From SFHK01 sp964554795 (lineage in GTDB: Bacteria > Bacillota > Clostridia > Christensenellales > Aristaeellaceae), in contig CAZKQB010000007.1 in assembly GCA_964554795.1 (NCBI GenBank), forward strand, positions 17,652 to 81,651: 64,000 bases of DNA, written 5' to 3'. The notes under the pieces were generated by a model. It worked only from the letters and a program-made list of their open reading frames with translations. It had not been told where the DNA came from and did no database searches. Made by a program: the position numbers and the translations under genes. Below, piece after piece: positions 7,100-13,830 of the stretch. Within the stretch, counting starts at the first letter, position 1. Each line of letters begins with the position of its first letter.

Positions 7100-8125
7100 A
7101 TGCGGGAAAAGATTAACGAGATTCTGGAAAGAACACTGGAAGAGCTGAGAAGCGCAAACGATTCTCAGTCGCTGGATGCTGTGCGCGTGCGAGTCCTCGG
7201 CAAGAAGGGTGAATTGACGGGAATTTTGCGCGGCATGGGTCAGGTGGCTGCGGATATGCGCCCGAAAATCGGTCAGTGGGTGAATGAGGCTCGCGAAAGG
7301 CTGGAAGAGGCCATTGGCGAAGCACAGAGAAAAATTGCCGAGCGAGAGCTTGAAAAGCGTCTGGAGGATGAAAAGGTTGACGTGACGATGCCCGTGGAGG
7401 GGCGCTCGGCGGGCAGCCTGCATCCGATGTCGATTGTACTGGAGCAACTGCTGGATATTTTTACCGGCATGGGCTTCGAGGCTGTTGAGGGCCCGGAGGT
7501 GGAGCTGGATCACTACAACTTCGAGTTGATGAACATTCCCAAGAACCATCCAGCGCGCGATGCGCAGGATACCTTCTATATCGATGACAACGTGGTGCTG
7601 CGCACGCATACCTCGCCAGTTCAGGCGCGCATTATGACCACGCGCAAGCCGCCCATCCGCATCGTCAGCTTTGGACGCGTGTATCGTGCCGACGAGGCGG
7701 ATGCGACGCACAGCCCGGTATTTCATCAGTTGGAGGGGCTTGTGATCGACGAGAACATCTCCATGGGCGACCTGAAGGGCACGCTGGATACCTTCGCGCG
7801 TCGGCTGTACGGCGAGGGTGTGACGACCCGTTTCCGCCCGAGCTTTTTCCCATTCACGGAGCCATCTGCTGAGGTTGATCTGACGTGTGCCGCCTGCCGC
7901 GGAAAGGGCTGCCGCATCTGCAAGGATACCGGCTGGATTGAGGTTCTGGGCAGCGGCATGGTAAATCCCAAGGTGCTTGAAATGTGCGGTATTGACAGCA
8001 AAAAGTATTCCGGATTTGCGTTCGGCATGGGTGTGGAGAGACTTTCCAACCTGAAGTACAATGTACCGGATATGCGCTATCTGTATGAGAACGACGTTCG
8101 TTTCCTCAAGCAGTTCAGGGGTTAA
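7100..8125 (+). CDS. pheS: Phenylalanyl-tRNA synthetase alpha subunit
   Basis: This is the catalytic alpha subunit (341 residues, normal length) of the alpha2-beta2 class II synthetase that charges tRNA-Phe. Visible are an N-terminal coiled-coil arm, the class II motif 2 region (RVYRADEADATHSPVFHQLE, ~195-214), GEVDLTC-like SAEVDLTCAACRGKGC and motif 3 GFAFGMGVERL near the C-terminus. The start at 7100 is chosen because GGGAGAAG precedes it. The in-frame upstream extension to 7010 runs back through the T-box terminator and is not credible. It is regulated by the T-box leader and followed after 15 bases by pheT. Confidence 0.97.
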   Translation: MREKINEILERTLEELRSANDSQSLDAVRVRVLGKKGELTGILRGMGQVAADMRPKIGQWVNEARERLEEAIGEAQRKIAERELEKRLEDEKVDVTMPVEGRSAGSLHPMSIVLEQLLDIFTGMGFEAVEGPEVELDHYNFELMNIPKNHPARDAQDTFYIDDNVVLRTHTSPVQARIMTTRKPPIRIVSFGRVYRADEADATHSPVFHQLEGLVIDENISMGDLKGTLDTFARRLYGEGVTTRFRPSFFPFTEPSAEVDLTCAACRGKGCRICKDTGWIEVLGSGMVNPKVLEMCGIDSKKYSGFAFGMGVERLSNLKYNVPDMRYLYENDVRFLKQFRG

Positions 8126-8140
8126 AGGAGGGCATAAACG

Positions 8141-10537
8141 ATGAAGGCACCGATGAAATGGCTGAATGAATACACGAAAATCGACATGCCCGCCGAGGAA
8201 TACGCGCGCCGCATGATTATGACCGGTACCGCCGTCGAGGGCTGGGAAAACACCGCGAAGTTCACGAACGTTGTGGTCGGCCGTGTGGAAACCTGTGAAA
8301 TGCATCCCGACAGTGACCACCTTCATATCTGCACCGTGAATGTCGGCGGGGATGAGCCGCTGCAGATTGTCTGTGGTGCGCCGAACGTATGCGTAGGCGC
8401 GCTGGTGTGCTGCGCGCTGGAGGGCGCAGAGCTGCCCGGCGGCGTGAAGATTAAGCATGGCAAGATTCGCGGCGTGGAATCCTTTGGCATGCTGTTCTCC
8501 GGCCCGGAGCTGGACGTGCCGGATACGCTGTATCCGCACTGCGGAAACGAGGGCATTATCCTGCTTCAGGAGGATTATCCGCTGGGTATGCCCGTTTCCG
8601 AGGTATTCGGCCTGGGCGATGACGTGATTGAATACGAGATTCTTGCAAACCGTCCCGACTGCCTAAGCGTATGGGGCGTTGCACGTGAAAGCGCGACCGT
8701 GCTGGGCGAGCATTTCGTAATGCCTGAAATTTCCTTCCCGGAAAACGGCAAGGGCGTGTTCTCCGATTACGCGAAGGTGCGAGTGGAGGACGAGGCGAAT
8801 TGCCCGCGCTACTGCGCCAGAATCATCACGAATGTGAAAATCGGCCCGTCTCCCAAGTGGATGCGTGAATACCTGTACGGCGCGGGTGTGCGATCGATCA
8901 ACAATATTGTGGACATTACCAATTTCGTAATGCTGGAAACCGGCCATCCGATGCACGCATTTGACCTGAGCAAGGTGCGCGACCAGACGATCGTCGTACG
9001 CCGCGCGCATGAGAACGAGACGCTCACGACATTGGACGGCAAGACGCATATGCTTACGCCGGAAATGCTGGTCATTGCCGATAACGAACGCGCGACGGGC
9101 CTTGCGGGCATCATGGGCGGCGAGGAGAGCGAAATCGTAAGTGATACCGCGTCGGTGCTTTTCGAGTGCGCAACGTTTGAACGCGGCAACAACCGCGTGA
9201 CGGCCAGAACGCTAGGCATCCGCACGGAATCCTCCGGTCGCTTTGAGAAGGGGGTGTGCGCGGAAACGTGCATGGAAGCACTGGATCGCGCTTGCATGCT
9301 GGTTACGATGCTTGGCTGCGGCGACGTTGTACCCGTGGCGTATGACAATTATCCGCACCCTGCCGGAAAGAAGATTGTGAAGGCCGACGCGAACCGCATT
9401 CGCCGCCGCATTGGCGTGGATGTGAGCAACGAAAAGATGGAGGACATTCTGCTCAGCCTGAACATCGACACCGTGATGGACGGCGACCAGCTGACGTGCG
9501 AGATCCCGCCGTATCGCGTGGACATCGACGGTGAAGCCGACCTGAGTGAGGAAGTGCTGCGCATGTACGGCTACGAGCACATTCCCTCCACGCTGATGAA
9601 CGGCGTAACCATGCCCGGCCACCGCAACGAAAAGCAGGCATTTGCTACCGGCGTGAAGCGCGCGCTTGTAGGTATGGGCTTTTATGAGGCGCAGACATTT
9701 TCGTTCATTTCGCCCAGGTGGGTGGAAAAGCTGGGCTTGGATGCGGGAGATAGAAGGCTTGATCCCGTTGTAATTCGCAATCCGCTGGGCGAGGATACGA
9801 GCGTAATGCGTACGACGCTGGCACCATCTATGCTAAACGCGCTGGCGCTCAACATGAACCGCGGCAACGCCGAAGCAAGACTGATGGAGCTGGCACCGGT
9901 GTTTATCAAGGCGGAGGGCGCAGGCGAGCTGCCCGGCGAGCATCCGTCGCTGGTGATCGGCATGTACGGCGAGGACGTTGATTTCTTCGCTCTCAAGCGC
10001 GTCGTGATGTGCCTGTGTCAGCGCTATGGCCTTGTGCCAGACGTGGAAGCGGGTGGAGACGGCTACTATCATCCTGGCCGCAAGGCGACGCTTACTCTGC
10101 GCGGCGGTAGCGTGAAGCTGGGGCAGATGGGAGAGATTCACCCGAAAACCGCTGAGAAGTTTGAAATCGCCGGTCGCGCGTATGTTGCGGAGATCGACGT
10201 AGCGGCGCTCAGAACCTGCGCACTGCCGATTCCGGCGGTGAAGCCGCTGCCAAAGTTCCCGGCCGTCAGCCGCGATATTGCGCTGGTGGTAAACGAGGAG
10301 GTTGGCGCGGGCACACTGCTCGCCTGCATCGAAAAGGCTGCCGGCAAGCTGTGCGAGGACGTGAAGCTGTTTGACGTCTACCGCGGCGAGCGCCTTGGAA
10401 AGGGCAAAAAGTCGTTGGCATTCTCCGTATCCTTCCGCTCGCCGGATCACACGCTCACCGAGGCGGAAATTACGGCCGCAATGGACAAGATTCTCAAGAA
10501 TGCCCAGAAGAACTACGGCGCGGAAATTCGCGCGTAA
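8141..10537 (+). CDS. pheT: Phenylalanyl-tRNA synthetase beta subunit
   Basis: This is the beta subunit (798 residues, normal length) of PheRS, giving tRNA recognition and editing. In order it has an N-terminal tRNA-binding OB fold (~40-150, with HPDSDHLHICTVNVG), the B3/B4 editing domain (~210-380, with the GHPMHAFDLSKV block and GGEESE), the B5 domain, a catalytic-like core and a C-terminal FDX-ACB anticodon-binding domain (~705-798, FPAVSRDIALVVNEEV). The ribosome site AAAGGAGG lies ~9 bases before the ATG. It is cotranscribed with pheS under T-box control. Confidence 0.97.
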   Translation: MKAPMKWLNEYTKIDMPAEEYARRMIMTGTAVEGWENTAKFTNVVVGRVETCEMHPDSDHLHICTVNVGGDEPLQIVCGAPNVCVGALVCCALEGAELPGGVKIKHGKIRGVESFGMLFSGPELDVPDTLYPHCGNEGIILLQEDYPLGMPVSEVFGLGDDVIEYEILANRPDCLSVWGVARESATVLGEHFVMPEISFPENGKGVFSDYAKVRVEDEANCPRYCARIITNVKIGPSPKWMREYLYGAGVRSINNIVDITNFVMLETGHPMHAFDLSKVRDQTIVVRRAHENETLTTLDGKTHMLTPEMLVIADNERATGLAGIMGGEESEIVSDTASVLFECATFERGNNRVTARTLGIRTESSGRFEKGVCAETCMEALDRACMLVTMLGCGDVVPVAYDNYPHPAGKKIVKADANRIRRRIGVDVSNEKMEDILLSLNIDTVMDGDQLTCEIPPYRVDIDGEADLSEEVLRMYGYEHIPSTLMNGVTMPGHRNEKQAFATGVKRALVGMGFYEAQTFSFISPRWVEKLGLDAGDRRLDPVVIRNPLGEDTSVMRTTLAPSMLNALALNMNRGNAEARLMELAPVFIKAEGAGELPGEHPSLVIGMYGEDVDFFALKRVVMCLCQRYGLVPDVEAGGDGYYHPGRKATLTLRGGSVKLGQMGEIHPKTAEKFEIAGRAYVAEIDVAALRTCALPIPAVKPLPKFPAVSRDIALVVNEEVGAGTLLACIEKAAGKLCEDVKLFDVYRGERLGKGKKSLAFSVSFRSPDHTLTEAEITAAMDKILKNAQKNYGAEIRA

Positions 10538-10551
10538 ACCGGCACTGAAAA

Positions 10552-10583
10552 GAAGGCATTCGCAGTGTTCTGCGGATGCCTTC
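10552..10583 (+). terminator. Hairpin after pheT
   Basis: A 14-pair stem (10552-10565 with 10570-10583, one wobble) has a four-base loop, 15 bases after the pheT stop. There is no clear T-run, so it is a weak terminator or an RNA 3'-end stabiliser ahead of the stronger palindrome that follows. Confidence 0.5.
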
Positions 10584-10592
10584 CCGATAAAG

Positions 10593-10648
10593 ATCACGAA
10601 AATGGGACGCGCTCACAGAAGGCTGCGAGTGCGTCCCATTTTCGTGAT
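10593..10648. terminator. 18-bp perfect inverted repeat, probable bidirectional terminator
   Basis: Bases 10593-10610 are the exact reverse complement of 10631-10648, separated by 20 bases. The arms contain AAAA/TTTT stretches. It lies between convergent pheT (plus) and kduI (minus), where a two-way terminator is expected. The unusually long perfect stem could also be a small mobile or repeat element. Confidence 0.65.
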
Positions 10649-10663
10649 TGCTTTAGAAAAAGA

Positions 10664-11497
10664 TTACTTCAGATCACGGGGATCAATGTTGTCCATATCG
10701 TCAAACTCTTGATTCTCGCCGCACATACCCCAGATGAAGGCGTAGTTGCTGGTGGCGACGCCGCAGTGGATCGACCAGGAGGGGGAGATTACCGCCTGCT
10801 CGTTGTGCATGACGATGTGGCGGGTCTCCTGCGGCTGACCCATCATGTGGAAGACGATGTTGTCATTCAGGTTGAAATAGAAGTATACCTCCATGCGGCG
10901 CTCGTGGGTGTGGCAGGGCATGGAATTCCAGTTGCTGCCGGGCTCCAGCTCGGTGAGCCCCATGCACAGCTGGCAGGTTTTGAGAACCGAGGGATGGATG
11001 TACTGATTGATTACGCGTTTGTTGCACTGCTCGACGGTGCCAAGCGGGCGCTTCGCAGCCTGCGCGATGTTGATTTTCACAGTGGGGTAGGTAGTGTGCG
11101 CAGGGCAGGAGTTGATATAAAACTTCGCAGGATTTGCCTTATCGCAGCTTTCAAACTTCAGCTCCTTTGCACCCATGCCGACGTACAAGCCGTCGCGGGG
11201 CAGAAGGTCGTACACCTCACCGTCCACGAGCACACGGCCTGCGCCGCCCACATTGATTACGCCCAGCTCGCGCCGTTCAAGGAAGTACTCGCTGGCAAGG
11301 GCCTTACCGCCGGTCAACTCCACCTGCTTTTCAACCGGCATGATGCCGCCGGCGATAATGCGGTCAAAATGGCTATAGGTAAGCAGAGCCTCGTCGGCCT
11401 CGAATACCTTTTCGATCAGATAGTCCTGGCGAAGGCGTTCGGTAGTATAGTGCTTTGCATCGTCGGGATGGCTGGGATAACGGATTTCAAGCTTCAT
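10664..11497 (-). CDS. kduI: 5-keto-4-deoxyuronate isomerase (4-deoxy-L-threo-5-hexosulose-uronate ketol-isomerase)
   Basis: KduI converts 5-keto-4-deoxyuronate, released from pectin or glycosaminoglycan by unsaturated-uronyl hydrolases, to 2,5-diketo-3-deoxygluconate. The 277-residue length fits the cupin-fold family. Signature parts are GGIMPVEKQVEL, the double-cupin glycines (INVGGAGRVLVDGE) and the zinc site CHTHERRMEVYFYF (~195-208), with a further His in SWSIHCG (~243). It is the second gene after kdgK (20-base gap) on the minus strand. The diketo reductase KduD is not adjacent. Confidence 0.95.
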   Translation of the reverse strand: MKLEIRYPSHPDDAKHYTTERLRQDYLIEKVFEADEALLTYSHFDRIIAGGIMPVEKQVELTGGKALASEYFLERRELGVINVGGAGRVLVDGEVYDLLPRDGLYVGMGAKELKFESCDKANPAKFYINSCPAHTTYPTVKINIAQAAKRPLGTVEQCNKRVINQYIHPSVLKTCQLCMGLTELEPGSNWNSMPCHTHERRMEVYFYFNLNDNIVFHMMGQPQETRHIVMHNEQAVISPSWSIHCGVATSNYAFIWGMCGENQEFDDMDNIDPRDLK

Positions 11498-11516
11498 TTG
11501 ATTGTCCTCCTAAATA

Positions 11517-12554
11517 TTATCGCTGAACACGGCCGCTGCCGCTGCCCTTCATGAGGGCTTCTACTTCTTTTACATTTACACGGTTATAATCGCCGGGAAT
11601 GCTGTGCTTGAGGCACGAGGCCGCCACGGCGAATTCCAATGCGGACTGATCGTCCGAATAGGTGTTCAGGCCGTAGATCAGGCCGCCGGAGAAGCTGTCG
11701 CCGCCGCCGACGCGATCGACGATGTGAGTAATCTGATATTTGCGGGAGAGCAGGAATTCCTTACCGTTGTACAGGCAAGCGCTCCAGTCGTTATGGCTGG
11801 CGGATTTGCTCTCGCGCAGCGTGATGGCGACGCGGCTCACGTTCGGATACGCCTTCATAACGGCCTTGGCGATGCTCTCATACACGACCGTATCGATTTT
11901 GCCTTCCTCGACGCTGGCAGCGCTCTCGGCAGAGATGCCCAGCGCCTTCTGTACGTCCTCTTCATTGGCGATGACTACATCTACATACCTGACGAGCTCC
12001 GGCATAACCTCGTTAGCGGTTTTGCCGTATTTCCAGAGGTTTTTGCGGTAGTTGAGGTCACAGCTCACGGTGAGGCCGAGCGCTTTCGCAGCCTTTACGC
12101 TCTCAATGGCCAGTAGACGAGCACCGTCGGAGATGGCGGGTGTGATGCCGGTAATGTGGAACCACGTAGCGCCTGCGAAGACCTTTTTCCAGTCGATGTC
12201 GCCGGGTTTAGCTTCGGCAATGGCGCTGCCGGCACGGTCGTAAATGACCTTGCTGGGACGCTGCACTGCGCCGCTTTCCACAAAATAGATGCCCATGCGG
12301 CCGGAGGTGAAAACGATGTCGCGCGTGTCGACGCCAAAGCTACGAAGCTCTCGCGTGCAGGCATGACCGACGTCGTTATCAGGCAGAATGGTTACGTAGG
12401 AAGCGTCCATGCCATAGTTCGCGCAGCTTACTGCGACGTTGGCTTCGCCGCCGCCGAAGGTGGCCTCAAGGGAAGAGGACTGGAAAAGGCGTTCAAAACC
12501 GGGGCTCTTCAGGCGCAGCATGATTTCACCGAAGGTAACGATTCTTGCACTCAT
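11517..12554 (-). CDS. kdgK: 2-dehydro-3-deoxygluconokinase (PfkB family)
   Basis: This is a 345-residue PfkB/ribokinase-fold sugar kinase, most like KDG kinase, which phosphorylates 2-keto-3-deoxygluconate before aldolase cleavage to pyruvate and glyceraldehyde-3-phosphate. It has the N-terminal GEIMLRLKSPG, the substrate glycines FGGGEANVAVSCA (~33-45) and the C-terminal catalytic signature DRVGGGDSFSGGLIYGL (Asp as base, ~289-305). Cotranscription with kduI supports a uronate/pectin or glycosaminoglycan pathway. The promoter is at 12599-12627, with an operator-like palindrome just after the -10. KDPG aldolase is not in the window. Confidence 0.9.
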   Translation of the reverse strand: MSARIVTFGEIMLRLKSPGFERLFQSSSLEATFGGGEANVAVSCANYGMDASYVTILPDNDVGHACTRELRSFGVDTRDIVFTSGRMGIYFVESGAVQRPSKVIYDRAGSAIAEAKPGDIDWKKVFAGATWFHITGITPAISDGARLLAIESVKAAKALGLTVSCDLNYRKNLWKYGKTANEVMPELVRYVDVVIANEEDVQKALGISAESAASVEEGKIDTVVYESIAKAVMKAYPNVSRVAITLRESKSASHNDWSACLYNGKEFLLSRKYQITHIVDRVGGGDSFSGGLIYGLNTYSDDQSALEFAVAASCLKHSIPGDYNRVNVKEVEALMKGSGSGRVQR

Positions 12555-12580
12555 GACGATATCCTTCCTTCCGAGATCAT

Positions 12581-12596
12581 TGGGAAACGTTCTCTT
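12581..12596. promoter_or_regulatory. Operator-like imperfect palindrome at the kdgK transcription start
   Basis: The plus strand reads GGGAAACGTTCTC around a central AACGTT. On the minus strand it immediately follows the -10 box of kdgK, so a bound repressor would block initiation. The shape resembles LacI/GntR-family operators; it does not fit the CcpA cre spacing. Confidence 0.4.
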
Positions 12597-12598
12597 TT

Positions 12599-12627
12599 AT
12601 TGTATCACTTCCCGCGAAGTCGCGCAA
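12599..12627 (-). promoter_or_regulatory. Promoter of kdgK-kduI
   Basis: On the minus strand TTGCGC (12622-12627), a 17-base spacer and TACAAT (12599-12604), ~45 bases upstream of the kdgK ATG. Confidence 0.7.
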
Positions 12628-12669
12628 GTATAGAATTTTTGTGTTCGCATAGAGTGAGGGGAGGAGGCG

Positions 12670-13734
12670 GTGCGTTTGAAACGGACTTTTCTTTTGATGG
12701 CGGTGATGCTATGTTTGTTGACTCTGTCTGCGAATGCAGAAGAGCCGCGGATTGGTGCGCGCGCCGCCGTACTGCTGGAAGCGGAAACCGGGCGCATGCT
12801 GTTTGAAAAGAACGCCGACGAGCGGCTGGCGATAGCCTCTACAACGAAGATTATGACCGCGCTTCTGGCAATTGAGAATTGCTCGATGGATGAAATCGTT
12901 ACAGCGGGAAAGAACGCAAGCGGCGTGCCCGGCACGTCCATTTATTTGAGCGAGGGTGAGCAGCTTACCATGGAGGAAATGCTCTATGGCCTGATGCTGC
13001 GAAGCGGGAACGATGCGGCCGTGGCGATAGCCGAGCACGTGGACGGAAGTGTGGAGGCCTTTGCCGAGCGGATGAATGCGCGCGCCGAGGCGCTGGGTGC
13101 AAACGCATATTTCACCACACCGAACGGGCTGGATTCCGGTGGAAACGGCGCCTCAGCGAGAGGCATTACGCAGATTGCCCGGGAGGCGCTGCGGCTTGAG
13201 GAATTTGTGACGATTGTTTCTACGAAGAAGCGGACGATCCCATGGATGGATCACGAATATATGCGTGTTCTAACAAATAAAAACAAGCTTTTAAGTACCT
13301 ATGACGGCGCATTTGGCGTTAAAACCGGGTTCACCCAAAAGGCTGGACGTTGTCTTGTGTTCGCGGCGGAGCGGGATGGTATGCGCGTTGTAGGCGCGGT
13401 GCTGAACTGCCCAGGCTGGTTTGAGGAGGCGGCGGATATTATGGATTACGGCTTTGAGACGTATTCCATGATGGAACTTCTGCCGGAGAAAGCAGTTCTT
13501 ACGGAAGGGAAGGATCGATTTGCGCTGCTTTCGGCGTTGCGCGTGCCGCTACGGGAGGGAGAGCGCGCGGAGGTTGAGATCGAGGCAGGTGAGCAGGAAA
13601 GCCGCGTCTGGGCGATGGTAAATGGGGAACGGATTGCTTCTGCACGGCTATCGCGCGAGCAGAAGCCGGAGAGACTGAGCTTTGCAGAGGGATTCCGAAG
13701 GCTGTGGCTGAGATGGAGCGCGTTTAACAAATAA
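12670..13734 (+). CDS. D-alanyl-D-alanine carboxypeptidase (PBP5/DacF type)
   Basis: This is a secreted serine carboxypeptidase of ~354 residues that trims the terminal D-Ala from peptidoglycan stem peptides. A signal peptide (about 20 hydrophobic residues ending SANA) is followed by the three penicillin-binding motifs: STTK (active Ser, ~58-61), SGN (~115-117) and KTG (~219-221). The C-terminal ~100 residues form a PBP5-like beta domain. Length and order fit DacA/DacB/DacF of sporeformers. Start choice is open: GTG 12670, or TTG 12676, which has better spacing to GGAGG and gives a cleaner signal peptide. Confidence 0.9.
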   Translation: MRLKRTFLLMAVMLCLLTLSANAEEPRIGARAAVLLEAETGRMLFEKNADERLAIASTTKIMTALLAIENCSMDEIVTAGKNASGVPGTSIYLSEGEQLTMEEMLYGLMLRSGNDAAVAIAEHVDGSVEAFAERMNARAEALGANAYFTTPNGLDSGGNGASARGITQIAREALRLEEFVTIVSTKKRTIPWMDHEYMRVLTNKNKLLSTYDGAFGVKTGFTQKAGRCLVFAAERDGMRVVGAVLNCPGWFEEAADIMDYGFETYSMMELLPEKAVLTEGKDRFALLSALRVPLREGERAEVEIEAGEQESRVWAMVNGERIASARLSREQKPERLSFAEGFRRLWLRWSAFNK

Positions 13735-13750
13735 ATTACAAGTGAGGGAC

Positions 13751-13779
13751 TTGACAGCAAATGGACGCCTGAATATAAT
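13751..13779 (+). promoter_or_regulatory. Perfect sigma-A promoter of clpB
   Basis: TTGACA (13751-13756), a 17-base spacer and TATAAT (13774-13779). It is directly abutted by the CtsR operator. Confidence 0.9.
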
Positions 13780-13796
13780 GGTCAAAGAAGGTCAAA
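13780..13796 (+). promoter_or_regulatory. CtsR heat-shock operator
   Basis: GGTCAAA-GAA-GGTCAAA is an exact tandem heptad matching the CtsR consensus (two RGTCAAA units three bases apart). It begins on the base after the -10 box, so CtsR binding would block the promoter. This predicts heat and protein-stress induction of clpB. CtsR itself is not encoded in the window. Confidence 0.9.
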
Positions 13797-13830
13797 GACA
13801 ATCAACCTTCCTGAACGGGGGCGAAAAACG

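Noticed and set aside
10565..11554. Long plus-strand open frame antisense to kduI
   Set aside because: It is a shadow of the GC-biased codon pattern of kduI; no ribosome site or family motifs, whereas the minus frame is clearly KduI.
12581..12596. CcpA cre site
   Set aside because: Spacing of the TG to the central CG is off by one from the cre consensus; described only as operator-like.
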